64,000 bases of DNA from DASXSB01 sp036506275 (GCA_036506275.1 DASXSB010000054.1:45892-109891); one strand, 5' to 3'. Shown: positions 9,634-18,530, numbered from the stretch's first letter. Translations and numbers: made by a program. Notes: generated from the sequence alone by a model not told the origin.

Positions 9634-11286
9634 CTAGCGGCGCACGCCCGGCGGCGCCGGCAGCAGACCGAACGCGCGCTCGATGGCGAGGCCGATGGCG
9701 AGCAGGCGCCGGTCCGTGCCCGACGCCCCATCCAGCTCGAGCCCGACGGGCAACCCATCGCGCGTGAGGCCGATAGGAATGCTGAGCCCGGGCAGTCCGG
9801 CGTTGCTGCCGGGATCGGTGTTCCGGATGAACGTCGGAAACGTCGGGACCTGGGCGCCATTGAGCTCCACCGTCTGATCGTGACCGATCGGCCGCGCGGG
9901 AAGGATGGTGGTCGGAAACACGAGCGCGGCGACACCGTTGCGCCGGAAGTAGTTGCGATAGGCCTCCTCGAGGGCGGGACGGCGCGCGGAGAGAATCGCC
10001 TGGTACACGGACGCCGGCACCGCGCCCGGTCCCGACAGCGTCTGCAGCACGCCCTTCACGTCGGGGCTCGCCACCGCATCGATGAGCGCACGGAAGGAGA
10101 CGCCGGGGGCGTTGGCGGCGAGGTACAGGGGCAGATCGCGGTTGGCCTCGTAGAACACGAGCGGGAAGCTCACCGCCTCGTTGAGGGCGGCGAGGTCGGC
10201 GATGTCATCCTCCACCAGCACCGCGCCCGCGCCCTGGAGCGCGCGCAGCGCGTTGTCGACGACCACGGCCAGCGCGGCGTCGAGGTTCGTGAAGAAATTC
10301 TTGCGCGCGACACCGAGGCGCAGGCCGGCGAGCCGTTCGGGACGGAGCACCGTGCTCTCACCGGCGATGACCGCGTCGAGCAGGGCCACGTCCGCCACCG
10401 ACCGCGCCATCGGTCCCGGCGTGTCGCGCGTGTGCGAGAGCGGCACCACCGACGTGACGTGAGCGGCGTCGAAGGTGCCGGGATAGCGCCCGACGGTGGG
10501 ACGGAATCCGACGATCCCGCACAGCGCCGCCGGAATCCGGGTGGAGCCGCCGGTGTCGGTACCGAGACTGGCGGGCGCGATGCGTGCGGCCACGGCGGCG
10601 CCGTTGCCGCCGCTGCTGCCACCCGCGATCAGCGACGGCGCATACGGATTGCGGACGGGACCGAAGGCGGCGTTGTTGCTCGTGATGCCGAACGCCAGCT
10701 CGTGCATGTTCGTCTTCGCGAAGAGAGCGGCGCCCGCGCGGATGCAGGCGGCCACGACCTCGGCGTCCCGCTGCGGGCGGTTGCGGGCGAGCCCGCGCGT
10801 GGCGGCGGAGGTCGTGAGCGCGACCGTGTTGATGTTGTCCTTCACGAGGAGGGGGAGCCCGTGCAGCGGACCGAGCCGGCGGCCCTGCGCGCGGGCGACG
10901 TCGGCCGCGCGCGCCGCCTCCAGGAGCTTGGCGGCTTCCATCGAGATCAACGCGTTGAGCGAGCTGAGCGCGCCCGCCTGCGCGATCAACCGCTCGGCGT
11001 AGCGCTCCGCGCTGAGATCGCCGGTGCGCATGGCCGCGATCGCTTGCGTCGCCGTGAGCTCCAGAGGATCGATGGGCGGGGCGGGTGGGGGCGACGCCGC
11101 TCTCGTACAGCCGGCCGTGATCCAGCCACCGCCGGCGAACGCACCGGTGGCGGCCAGACCTCGAAGGAAATCACGCCGGTGAAGCGTCGACCGCCTGATC
11201 AGATGCGCCTCGCCCCTCGCACGAAGAGACGCCGTGGGACTGCCGAAACGTGGCGGAATGATGTGCCGTCGCTCGAACGCTGTCAA
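9634..11286 (-). CDS. Amidase signature enzyme with Tat signal
   Basis: An amidase-signature hydrolase with the Lys-Ser-Ser triad: Lys in LLVKDNINT, Ser in GTDTGGSTRIP and the nucleophile region GGSSGGNGAAVAA. It hydrolyses a carboxamide; the substrate is not predictable. The N-terminus carries a twin-arginine signal (HRRDFLRGLAATGAF) ending in a lipobox-like ITAGC, so it is probably exported folded and perhaps lipidated. The start is uncertain. No ATG lies close to the signal; a TTG at 11286 is used here, a CTG at 11202 would give the neatest Tat signal, and GTG/ATG at 11445/11442 would add a non-conserved leader. It is divergent from msrA. Confidence 0.88.
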   Translation of the reverse strand: MTAFERRHIIPPRFGSPTASLRARGEAHLIRRSTLHRRDFLRGLAATGAFAGGGWITAGCTRAASPPPAPPIDPLELTATQAIAAMRTGDLSAERYAERLIAQAGALSSLNALISMEAAKLLEAARAADVARAQGRRLGPLHGLPLLVKDNINTVALTTSAATRGLARNRPQRDAEVVAACIRAGAALFAKTNMHELAFGITSNNAAFGPVRNPYAPSLIAGGSSGGNGAAVAARIAPASLGTDTGGSTRIPAALCGIVGFRPTVGRYPGTFDAAHVTSVVPLSHTRDTPGPMARSVADVALLDAVIAGESTVLRPERLAGLRLGVARKNFFTNLDAALAVVVDNALRALQGAGAVLVEDDIADLAALNEAVSFPLVFYEANRDLPLYLAANAPGVSFRALIDAVASPDVKGVLQTLSGPGAVPASVYQAILSARRPALEEAYRNYFRRNGVAALVFPTTILPARPIGHDQTVELNGAQVPTFPTFIRNTDPGSNAGLPGLSIPIGLTRDGLPVGLELDGASGTDRRLLAIGLAIERAFGLLPAPPGVRR

Positions 11287-11456
11287 GCCGCTGAACTGGT
11301 TCCGCCGCCGGCGGCGGTGAACAACCGTCGGGGCCCGGACGGTGGGCGCGGGCGTGGCGCTGGTCCCCGCGGGCGGCTCACGCGCAGGGGAGTGTTGACC
11401 GCACTCACGACGGCGCCGAGAATGGCATGTAACCACGCTCATCACGGGAGGACGTC

Positions 11457-12128
11457 ATGTGGGGGACTTCGCGAGCTAAGCTGGTCATGCCGACGGCGGA
11501 GACCGCGCTCAGAGGCCGTGCGGAGAAGATGCCGGTGCCCGCCGCTCATTTCGTCAACGGGCGCCCGCTGGCGCCGCCGTTCCCCGCCGGTCTCGAGCGC
11601 GCGATGTTCGGTCTCGGTTGCTTCTGGGGCGCCGAACGGAAGTACTGGACGGTGCCCGGCGTGTTCACTACCGCGGCCGGCTACGCGGGCGGCCTCACGC
11701 CGAACCCCACGTACGAAGAGGTGTGTAGCGGCCGCACCGGTCACAACGAAGTCGTGCAGGTCGTATTCGATCCCCGCGCCGTCGACTACGGGACACTGCT
11801 CAAGATCTTCTGGGAGAGCCACGATCCCACGCAGGGCATGCGGCAGGGCAACGACGTCGGGACGCAGTACCGCTCCGGAATCTACGTGTACGGACCCGAG
11901 CAGCGTCGTCTCGCGGGAGCCTCACGCGACGCCTACCAGCGCGTCCTGACGGCCGCCGGCTATGGGCCCCTCACCACCGAGATCCTGGACGCGCCGGAGT
12001 TCTACTACGCGGAGGCGTATCACCAGCAGTACTTGGCGAAGAATCCGAACGGATACTGCGGCCTCGGCGGCACCGGCCTCGCGTGTCCGGCCGGGCTCGC
12101 CGAGGCAGCGGAGGGAAGCGGGCGCTAA
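11457..12128 (+). CDS. msrA: Peptide-methionine (S)-S-oxide reductase
   Basis: A 223-aa MsrA that reduces methionine-S-sulfoxide in proteins with thioredoxin. The catalytic motif is GLGCFWGAE near residue 54, followed by GYAGGLTPNPTYEEVCSG, TGHNEVVQVVFDP and FWESHDPTQGMRQGNDVGTQYRS, all highly conserved. Two C-terminal cysteines (GYCGL and LACPAG) are placed as the resolving and recycling cysteines. A strong GGGAGGA site lies 5 bp before the ATG. The N-terminal 45 residues are longer than in compact MsrA proteins but resemble the E. coli-type extension. The stop overlaps, in convergent orientation, the stop of the PEP-CTERM gene on the other strand. Confidence 0.97.
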   Translation: MWGTSRAKLVMPTAETALRGRAEKMPVPAAHFVNGRPLAPPFPAGLERAMFGLGCFWGAERKYWTVPGVFTTAAGYAGGLTPNPTYEEVCSGRTGHNEVVQVVFDPRAVDYGTLLKIFWESHDPTQGMRQGNDVGTQYRSGIYVYGPEQRRLAGASRDAYQRVLTAAGYGPLTTEILDAPEFYYAEAYHQQYLAKNPNGYCGLGGTGLACPAGLAEAAEGSGR

Positions 12129-13033
12129 ACGCCTGAGCTCTTCGGCCGGCGATACCGGCGAAGCGCCAGGCCCACGAGCCCGGACCCGAGAAGCGCCAGC
12201 GTCGTCGGCTCGGGCACGCCCGCCGGCGGCGGCGTCGGGCCTCCATCCGGAGGCGGAACCGGGGCGAGCGACAGATCGAACCAGATGTGGTGGTTCTGGA
12301 CGATCCCCGAGATGCCGTTCTGCAGCGACCCCTGGAGAACCTTCCCGTTCTGGTTGCCGTCGCCGAAGCCGACGGCGGCCGGGTTGCCGCCGAAGCCGCC
12401 GCTGCCGCCGCTCGCGTCACCGGTCTCCCACGTCATGCCCTTGTAGAAGAAGCCGATGTTGCCCTCCCCCGCCGGGACCGTGAAGCCGGGGCCCCGGACG
12501 ACGAGCTGGAAGGCATTGAGCTTGTCGTCGTGGGAGTCGAAGTAGCCGACGTTGTCCCACGTGACGATGATCTCGTTCGCAATGTCCGTGCGCAGATGCA
12601 TCACGCCGCTGAGGGCACCCCGCGTGTCGACGTCCGCGAAGAACGGGCTGATGATCGGCTGCGCCGCGCCCTGCGGTCCGGACGGGGTGAAGGCCGCGAG
12701 GCCCGAATTGGGCCCCAGCGTGATGTTGCCGTTGTTGTTCGCCGAGAACACCGTGTACGTGTTGCCGAAGAACGGGAGCGAGAACCCGAGAGAAATGTTC
12801 TGCTGGAACCCGTCATCGTTGCGGCCCGTAGCGAGACCGACATTGGCAGCGCTGCCGCCACCGTTGGTCACCACTACCGCCCCGATGCCGCCCCCGATGA
12901 GATCGGTGTAATACGTGGTCGACGGAATCAGCGCGCTATTGGGAATGATGTCGACAACGGCCTGGGCGGGCACTGTCGCCGCCAGGAGCAATGCAGTAAA
13001 GCCGAGGACCCCGAGCACTTTCGTGACTCTCAT
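12125..13033 (-). CDS. Nidogen-like PEP-CTERM sorting domain protein, copy 1
   Basis: A 302-aa exported protein. It has a signal peptide (hydrophobic VLGVLGFTALLLAATV, cleavage near AQA-V) and a NIDO-like extracellular domain with DGFQQNISLGFSLPFFG, PIISPFFADVDTRG and IIVTWDNVGYF. A proline linker leads to a C-terminal PEP-CTERM tail (VPEPTTLALLGSGLVGLALR then RYRRPK), which marks it for exosortase processing at the envelope or in extracellular polymer. The ATG has GGGAG upstream. A sigma-54-like promoter lies 56 bp upstream. Copy 2 directly upstream (13282-14178) is nearly identical through most of its length, a recent tandem duplication. No exosortase gene is in the window. Confidence 0.93.
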   Translation of the reverse strand: MRVTKVLGVLGFTALLLAATVPAQAVVDIIPNSALIPSTTYYTDLIGGGIGAVVVTNGGGSAANVGLATGRNDDGFQQNISLGFSLPFFGNTYTVFSANNNGNITLGPNSGLAAFTPSGPQGAAQPIISPFFADVDTRGALSGVMHLRTDIANEIIVTWDNVGYFDSHDDKLNAFQLVVRGPGFTVPAGEGNIGFFYKGMTWETGDASGGSGGFGGNPAAVGFGDGNQNGKVLQGSLQNGISGIVQNHHIWFDLSLAPVPPPDGGPTPPPAGVPEPTTLALLGSGLVGLALRRYRRPKSSGV

Positions 13034-13088
13034 AAGAGGCGTCTCCCTGTTCGCAATGTTCGCCGACGAAGCGACTGTTGGAAAACCG

Positions 13089-13104
13089 TGCATAGAACGC
13101 GCCG
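13089..13104 (-). promoter_or_regulatory. Candidate sigma-54 promoter of PEP-CTERM gene copy 1
   Basis: On the minus strand the sequence reads CGGCGCGTTCTATGCA. It has GG and GC dinucleotides separated by exactly 10 bp, as the -24/-12 consensus TGGCAC-N5-TTGCA requires. The predicted transcript would start about 45 bp before the ATG at 13033. The copy 2 gene has a comparable site in the same relative position, which supports a real element over chance. Confidence 0.55.
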
Positions 13105-13161
13105 ACCTTGTAAATACAGGGGAAAATGCTTTGGTACGACCAATTGGACGCGGTATCTGAA

Positions 13162-13173
13162 AACTTTCCCGAC
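13162..13173 (+). promoter_or_regulatory. Candidate enhancer site upstream of PEP-CTERM copy 1
   Basis: AACTTTCCCGAC lies about 90 bp before the predicted sigma-54 start site of the copy 1 gene. Two close variants (AACTTTTCCGAC and AAGTTCTCCGAC) lie about 60 and 91 bp before the copy 2 start site. This position and repetition fit binding sites for a sigma-54 activator such as a PrsR-type regulator, which is known to control PEP-CTERM genes in other bacteria. The assignment to PrsR is inference. Confidence 0.45.
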
Positions 13174-13281
13174 GGCGCTCTAAGGGCGGGGCGAGCGAGG
13201 GATTACTCCGGATTGCGGCGGGACCGACGCTCAGTGCGCCGGCCCCGCCGTGATGGCACGGAACGATCGTCGGCTAGATCG

Positions 13282-14178
13282 TCACCGTTTCGGCCGGCGG
13301 TACCGGCGAAGCGCCAGTCCGAGCAAGCCTGAGCCGACCAGCGCGATCGTTGCCGGCTCCGGCACCCCCGCCGGGGGCGGAGTGACGCCATCCGGAGGCG
13401 GAATGGGCGCCAGCGAGAGATCGAACCAGATGTGGTGGTTCTGGACGATCCCCGAGATGCCGTTCTGCAGCGACCCCTGAAGCACTTTCCCGTTTTGCTG
13501 GCCGTCGCCGAAGCCGACGGCGGCCGGGTTGCCGCCGAAGCCGCCGCTACCGCCGCTCGCGTCACCGGTCTCCCACGTCATGTTCTTGTAGAAGAAGCCG
13601 ATGTTGCCCTCCCCCGCCGGGACCGTGAAGCCGGGGCCCCGGACGACGAGCTGGAAGGCATTGAGCTTGTCGTCGTGGGAGTTGAAATAGCCAACGTTGT
13701 CCCACGTGACGATGATCTCGTTCGCAATGTCGGTTCGTAGATGCATCAGGCCGCTGCCCGCGCCCCGCGTGTCGACGTCTGCGAAGAACGGGCTGATGAT
13801 CGGCTGCGTCGCGCCCTGCGGTCCGGCCGGGGTGAACGCCGCGAGACCCGAATTGGGCCCCAACGTGATGTTGCCGTTGTTGTTGGCGGAGAACGCGGTG
13901 TACGTGTTGCCGAAGAAGGGGAGCGAGAACCCCAGGGCAATGTTCTGCTGAAAACCGTCGTCGTTGCGACCGGACGGATCTCCGACGTTGGCGGCGCTGC
14001 CACCCCCGTTGGTCACCACCACGGGTCCGATCCCGCCACCGATCTGGTCGGTGTAGTACGTCGTCGACGGGATCAGCGCACTGTTCGGAATGATGTCGAC
14101 GACGGCGCCGGCCGGGACCGCCCAGCCGACGACGAGGACGGTGAACGCAATGAACCCGAGACTCTTCCTTTTACCCAT
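13282..14178 (-). CDS. Nidogen-like PEP-CTERM sorting domain protein, copy 2
   Basis: A 298-aa paralogue of the gene at 12125-13033. It has the same signal peptide, NIDO-like domain and PEP-CTERM tail (GVPEPATIALVGSGLLGLAL plus RRYRRPKR). Differences concentrate in the signal peptide and linker; the mature domain differs at only scattered positions (for example DLIGGGIGAV versus DQIGGGIGPV). It is predicted to be exported and anchored or released through an exosortase. The ATG has GGGAGG in front. Its own candidate sigma-54 promoter and paired upstream motifs lie at 14248-14334. Confidence 0.93.
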   Translation of the reverse strand: MGKRKSLGFIAFTVLVVGWAVPAGAVVDIIPNSALIPSTTYYTDQIGGGIGPVVVTNGGGSAANVGDPSGRNDDGFQQNIALGFSLPFFGNTYTAFSANNNGNITLGPNSGLAAFTPAGPQGATQPIISPFFADVDTRGAGSGLMHLRTDIANEIIVTWDNVGYFNSHDDKLNAFQLVVRGPGFTVPAGEGNIGFFYKNMTWETGDASGGSGGFGGNPAAVGFGDGQQNGKVLQGSLQNGISGIVQNHHIWFDLSLAPIPPPDGVTPPPAGVPEPATIALVGSGLLGLALRRYRRPKR

Positions 14179-14247
14179 GCAGCCTCCCCTCGCGATGTGA
14201 CGACCACCCTCGACGACTGCCGTGAATTGCGACGCGCGCCGCAGGCG

Positions 14248-14263
14248 TGCATTCCGTGGGCCC
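14248..14263 (-). promoter_or_regulatory. Candidate sigma-54 promoter of PEP-CTERM gene copy 2
   Basis: The minus-strand sequence GGGCCCACGGAATGCA has the invariant GG and GC with 10-bp spacing. The -12 half ATGCA is the same as in copy 1. The predicted start site is about 59 bp upstream of the ATG at 14178. Confidence 0.5.
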
Positions 14264-14291
14264 GCCAGAACGCTATGCGGGCGATTTCGAG

Positions 14292-14334
14292 AACTTTTCC
14301 GACAGAAGTGGCCTCGTTCGGAAAGTTCTCCGAC
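14292..14334 (+). promoter_or_regulatory. Paired candidate enhancer sites upstream of PEP-CTERM copy 2
   Basis: AACTTTTCCGAC (14292-14303) and AAGTTCTCCGAC (14323-14334) are direct repeats with starts 31 bp apart, about three helical turns, so both would face the same side of the DNA. The intervening TCGGAAAGTT also forms an inverted repeat with the first element. The region lies between the nitroreductase stop and the promoter. It fits activator sites for the adjacent sigma-54 promoter. Confidence 0.45.
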
Positions 14335-14349
14335 GTATTTGCCTTCGTG

Positions 14350-14973
14350 CTACGTCCAGGGCCCCGTCGAGCCCCAGCGATCGAGGAAACAGGTCTCCGA
14401 AATCGGCTTGCGAACGCTTCCGCCGAAGCTTCCCTGTGGATAACCGAGTGGAATGCAGAAGTGGAAGGCGACCTCTTTTGGAATTTTGAACATCGCGTTG
14501 AAACGATCCATGACCTTCGCGTGTAAAGTTGTCGGCACCGATCCGACGCCGAGCGCCCTCGCCGCCAGCATGAGGTTCTGTGCGGCCGGAATGACCGAGT
14601 TGGCGGTGCCGGGAGGAAGCGCGAGCGCGAAGACGACGCACGGCACCTGCCCCATGGTCTCCGCGAGGCCCATCGCCGACCGATAGTTTTTGTTGTCGGC
14701 CGGGATGTCCTCGGGCTTCGTCCAGCCGTGCTCGTCGAAGCGCTTGGCCCACCACGCCTCCCGGTACAGCTTCCCGAACTCCGCGATCTGCGCCCGGTCC
14801 GTGACCACCAGGAAGCGCGCGATCTGGCGATTGCCGCCGTTGGGCGCCTTCATGGCCGCGTCCAGGATGAGGCCGAGATCGGCAGCCGGGATGGGATCGG
14901 GCTTGAAGCGGCGGATCGCCCGCTGCGTGCTCATCGCCTCCCCCACGGGCATGCGGAGACGGTCGAAGCTCAT
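14350..14973 (-). CDS. Nitroreductase family flavoprotein
   Basis: A 207-aa FMN-dependent NAD(P)H oxidoreductase of the nitroreductase family. The FMN-phosphate-binding motif is STQRAIRRFKPDPIP at the N-terminus. KAPNGGNRQIARFLVV follows, and the C-terminal FMN-contact region includes AAQNLMLAARALGVGSVPTT and IPLGYPQG. Length is typical for the family. A GGAGGACACGCG leader before the ATG supports the start. It is a single gene on this strand between the VWA protein and the PEP-CTERM promoter region. The substrate (nitro compound, quinone or halogenated molecule) is not predictable. Confidence 0.92.
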   Translation of the reverse strand: MSFDRLRMPVGEAMSTQRAIRRFKPDPIPAADLGLILDAAMKAPNGGNRQIARFLVVTDRAQIAEFGKLYREAWWAKRFDEHGWTKPEDIPADNKNYRSAMGLAETMGQVPCVVFALALPPGTANSVIPAAQNLMLAARALGVGSVPTTLHAKVMDRFNAMFKIPKEVAFHFCIPLGYPQGSFGGSVRKPISETCFLDRWGSTGPWT

Positions 14974-15005
14974 CGCGTGTCCTCCTCGGTCAGCGATCGG
15001 AGATG

Positions 15006-16955
15006 TCAGGAAACGGCGCGGCGCCTAGTGCTCACGTAGTCGACGAGGACGTACTCGCCGAGGCGCTCCGGTGTCGTGAAGAACGCGCGCCCGCGGTTGA
15101 TGCGCGCCATCTCCTCCACGAAGGCGGTGAGCCACGAGGAGCGCTCCAACATGAACGTGTTGATCGTGATGTTCTCGCGCGTGCACCGTTGCACTTCTTT
15201 CAGCGTCTCCTGCACCGTCCGTCGCGTGGCCGGGTAGGAGAAGTCCGCGACCCCGTTTTCCAGGTGCGCGGTGGGCTCGCCGTCGGTGACCATCAGGATC
15301 TGACGATTGCCGCCGCGGTGCCGGGCCAGGAGCTGCCGCGCGAGGGCGAAGCCCGCGTGCATGTTCGTGCCCATGCTCCACTCGCTCCACGAGAGCGTGG
15401 GGAGCTGGGCGGGCGTGAACTCGCGTGCGTAGAGCGAGAAGCCGATGATGTAGAGCGCATCGCGCGGAAACTGCGCGCGCACGAGCGCGCTCAGCGCGAG
15501 CGCCATCTTCTTCGCGGGCAGGAAGTAGCCGTTGTTGAGCATGGAGCGGCTCATGTCGAGCATGACCACGGTGGCCGCCTGCGTCCGGAGCTCCGTGCGA
15601 TATACCTCGAAGTCGTCGGGAACGAGGCGGAGCGGCGTGCCGGGCCCGCCGCGCTCGACCGCGTTCATCACCGTGTCCTTGAGGTCGAGCAGGAAGGGAT
15701 CGCCGAACTCGTACGCCTTCGTCTCGTCCGTCTGATCGCCGCCGACCCCTCGCCGGTTGATGGCGTGGCCGCCGCTGCGGTCGCGCTTCAGCCGCGCGAA
15801 GATATCGGCGAGCGCCTTGTCGGCGATCTTGCGGATGGCGCGCGCGGTGAGCTTGAGCTCGTCACCCTCGCGTTCCAGGTAGCCCGCCTCTTCCAGCTTT
15901 TTCGCCAGCTCGCGGAGGCGTTCGAGGTCGCGCGCCGCCTCCGGTCCCGCCAGCTTCTCCACGCGCTCGGGGTCGATGGCCTGGAGGTCGGCGGCGTCCC
16001 GCACCGCGCGCAGCTCGCGCTCGAGGCGATCCATCTGCCCGAGCTCGTCCATGAGCTGCATCGCCTGCTCGAGATCGACCGCCTCGTCGCCGCGGAACGG
16101 GTAGCGGCGCGACATCTCGTCGAGAGGCATGAGATCGCCGAGGTGCATGGCGAGCTGGGAGAGCGCCGCCTCCAGCCGCTCGTCCTGGAGGAAGAGCGAC
16201 CGCATCATCTCGTCGAGCTGTCCCCGCTGCTCCGGCGACAGGCTTTGCAGCAGCGACTGCATGGCCGCCATCCGCTGGCCCAGCTGCTCGAGGAGGTCGT
16301 CGAGGCTCTCGGCGCCCGGGAAGTGCTGGCCCCACTTCTGCTTGAACGCCTCGAAGTCGGGCTCACCGCCGTCCGCTTTCTCCCGCAGCATCCGGTTGAG
16401 GTCCTGCACCATCTCGCGGAGCCGGCGGAGATCCTCCGGGGTCATGTTCTGGAGCGACTGCTGCATGCCCTGCATGAACGGCTTGAGCATGTGCTGACGG
16501 AGCGACGCCAGCAGCTCGTCGAAGAGCCGCTTCGCCTCGGGATCGACGAACTCGTACTGCTGGAGCTCGCGCAGGCGGCCGGCGGCGTCGGGCGGGATAC
16601 GGTCGAAGGCGGCCTGGCGCCGCGTGCGCTCCCGTCCGTCGGGCATGCGCTCGATTCCCGCGCGCTCGGTGCGAACGACGTCTTCGAGCTTTTTCTCGAT
16701 GTCCTCGAAGCTCGAGCCGAGGTCGAAGCGATCGAGCCGCTGCTGCCGCCGCCGCCGGAGCTGCTCCATGATCTCCTTGAGGCCGCGCATGGGCGCGCCC
16801 TGGGGCGGCCGCATCCCCTCGCCGAGCAGACGCCGCAGCGCGCTCCGGAGATCGCCGTAGCCGAGGATGTCGTCCGCGATCTCGTCGAGCACCTCGTCGG
16901 CGTCGAGATCGGGAAGCTGCTGGGAGCCGTCCCAGCGCGAATAGCGGAAGAACAC
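15006..16955 (-). CDS. VWA domain protein partnering the adjacent MoxR-type ATPase
   Basis: A 649-aa protein with a long helical, charged N-terminal two-thirds (repeated helices such as LRRLREMVQDLNRMLREKA, likely coiled coil) and a C-terminal von Willebrand factor A domain. The metal-ion-dependent adhesion site is VVMLDMSRSM near residue 465, with a later MVTDGEPTAH. GTG start; the gene begins 2 bp after the stop of the MoxR-type ATPase gene, so they form an operon. MoxR-VWA pairs act as chaperone-like systems that insert cofactors or remodel complexes. The client of this pair is unknown. Confidence 0.9.
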   Translation of the reverse strand: MFFRYSRWDGSQQLPDLDADEVLDEIADDILGYGDLRSALRRLLGEGMRPPQGAPMRGLKEIMEQLRRRRQQRLDRFDLGSSFEDIEKKLEDVVRTERAGIERMPDGRERTRRQAAFDRIPPDAAGRLRELQQYEFVDPEAKRLFDELLASLRQHMLKPFMQGMQQSLQNMTPEDLRRLREMVQDLNRMLREKADGGEPDFEAFKQKWGQHFPGAESLDDLLEQLGQRMAAMQSLLQSLSPEQRGQLDEMMRSLFLQDERLEAALSQLAMHLGDLMPLDEMSRRYPFRGDEAVDLEQAMQLMDELGQMDRLERELRAVRDAADLQAIDPERVEKLAGPEAARDLERLRELAKKLEEAGYLEREGDELKLTARAIRKIADKALADIFARLKRDRSGGHAINRRGVGGDQTDETKAYEFGDPFLLDLKDTVMNAVERGGPGTPLRLVPDDFEVYRTELRTQAATVVMLDMSRSMLNNGYFLPAKKMALALSALVRAQFPRDALYIIGFSLYAREFTPAQLPTLSWSEWSMGTNMHAGFALARQLLARHRGGNRQILMVTDGEPTAHLENGVADFSYPATRRTVQETLKEVQRCTRENITINTFMLERSSWLTAFVEEMARINRGRAFFTTPERLGEYVLVDYVSTRRRAVS

Positions 16956-16957
16956 CG

Positions 16958-18349
16958 TCAGCTTCGGTAGCGCGCGGCGCCGGCGCGAACGTCCTTGTTG
17001 AGCTTGCGGCTCAGGTGCAGCCCTTCGAGCACGAACTCGATGGCGGCGGCGACGCTGGCGGGATCGCTCGCGCCCAGCTTGGCGGCGGCCCCCCGCAAGG
17101 CGGGAACGGCCGCCACCTGGCGCACATACTCCGCGGACGGCATGGTGTCGGCGGCGTCGACGGCGAAGCCGCCCTGGAACGCGCCCACCACGGGCTCCAG
17201 CTCCGCCATCTTGAAGCTGCGGTTGAAGACGTTGAGGACCGCGCGCTGGAGGAGCTTGGCGAGGATCTTGTCCTCGCCGGTGTCGCCGAGCGTCTCCAGC
17301 TCGATCTTGCCGTTGGTGGAGGCGGCGAGCGCCCCGAGATCGCTCACGCGCGGCGCCGCCTCCCGCTCCCCCAGCCGGATGGCGCGCTTGAGCGCGGAGG
17401 AGAGGAGGTTCTCGTAGTTGCAGATGGTGACGCGCACGGAGACGCCCGAGCGCTGGCTGATCTCCGACGAGCCACGGGCGAGATGCGTGAGCTCGGCCAC
17501 CACCTGCTTCATGTAGTCCGCGCTGTGGACCTCGCAGCCGTCGGCGGCGAACGCCGTCCGCTCCGCCTCCATGATGGCGATCTCGTCATCGAGGCGCTTC
17601 GGGTAGTGCGTGCGGATCTGGGAGCCGAACCGATCCTTGAGGGGCGTGATGATGCGGCCGCGGTTGGTGTAGTCCTCGGGGTTAGCGCTCGCCACCACGT
17701 AGACGTCGAGGGGGAGGCGCACCTTGTAGCCGCGGATCTGGACGTCGCGCTCCTCCATGATGTTGAGGAGACCGACCTGGATCCGCTCCGCGAGGTCGGG
17801 CAGCTCGTTGAGCGCGAAAATTCCCCGATGCGTGCGCGGCAGCAACCCGTAGTGGATGGTGAGCTCGTCGGAGAGATAGCGCCCCTCCGCGACCTTGATG
17901 GGATCGACCTCGCCGATGAGATCGGCGATCGTGATGTCGGGCGTGGCCAGCTTCTCGCCGTAGCGTCGGTCGCGCGGGATCCACGCGATCTCCACCGCGT
18001 CGCGCTTCTCGTCGAGGCGCTGCTGGCAGGCCCGGCAGATGGGAGCGAGAGGATCGTCGTTGATCTCGCAGCCGGCGACGGCGGGAAGGAGCGGATCGAG
18101 CAGCCCGACGAGGAGGCGCGCGATGCGGGTCTTGGCCTGGCCGCGCTCGCCGAGGAAGATGATGTCCTGCCCGCTCAGGATGGCGTTCTCGATCTGGGGC
18201 ACGACGCTCTCGTCGTACCCGACGATGCCCGGCAGGAACGATTCACCGCGCTTGAGCCGCGCGATCAGATTGTCGCGCAGCTCCTGCTTGACCGACTTCC
18301 GCTGGTAGCCGCTTTCGCGCAGCTCCCCGACCGTGCGCGCATTCGACAT
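16958..18349 (-). CDS. MoxR / magnesium-chelatase-like AAA+ ATPase
   Basis: A 463-aa AAA+ ATPase. The Walker A motif is GERGQAKTR at residues 67-75. Walker B with sensor is GIFALNELPDL, followed by NIMEERDVQIRGYKVRLPLD (the beta-hairpin insertion of the helix-2-insert clade) and VVASANPEDYTNRGRIITPL with the sensor Asn and an arginine-finger region. Cysteines in GCEIN and ICRACQQ, between Walker A and B, look like a metal-binding insertion. It is cotranscribed with the VWA protein gene (2-bp gap), the usual partner. It is cytoplasmic and probably a chaperone-like remodeller. Start ATG at 18349. Confidence 0.92.
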   Translation of the reverse strand: MSNARTVGELRESGYQRKSVKQELRDNLIARLKRGESFLPGIVGYDESVVPQIENAILSGQDIIFLGERGQAKTRIARLLVGLLDPLLPAVAGCEINDDPLAPICRACQQRLDEKRDAVEIAWIPRDRRYGEKLATPDITIADLIGEVDPIKVAEGRYLSDELTIHYGLLPRTHRGIFALNELPDLAERIQVGLLNIMEERDVQIRGYKVRLPLDVYVVASANPEDYTNRGRIITPLKDRFGSQIRTHYPKRLDDEIAIMEAERTAFAADGCEVHSADYMKQVVAELTHLARGSSEISQRSGVSVRVTICNYENLLSSALKRAIRLGEREAAPRVSDLGALAASTNGKIELETLGDTGEDKILAKLLQRAVLNVFNRSFKMAELEPVVGAFQGGFAVDAADTMPSAEYVRQVAAVPALRGAAAKLGASDPASVAAAIEFVLEGLHLSRKLNKDVRAGAARYRS

Positions 18350-18530
18350 GAGCGATTTCCAGGGGCCACTATGCGGCCTGCCATCGGGGGTGTCAACCGC
18401 GGCGCGTAGTTTTTGGGTGTGGGAGACGCCGCGCTCTATGATCGGAGCAGGCGCGGTGCCGGTTGCGATGCGGGCGTTCCGGCGCCCTCTCCCGTCCCGC
18501 TCGCTCTACTCGTCGAACGGGAGGAGAACT

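Larger units (their letters stand above)
12125..14178 (-). repeat. Tandem direct duplication of a PEP-CTERM gene
   Basis: The two genes inside this span are direct repeats about 1.14 kb apart. Long DNA stretches are identical, for example around the GGNPAAVGFGDG and VVRGPGFTVPAG coding segments. The intergenic DNA between them is not obviously repeated apart from the promoter motifs. Such a repeat would be prone to recombinational loss or expansion. Confidence 0.85.
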
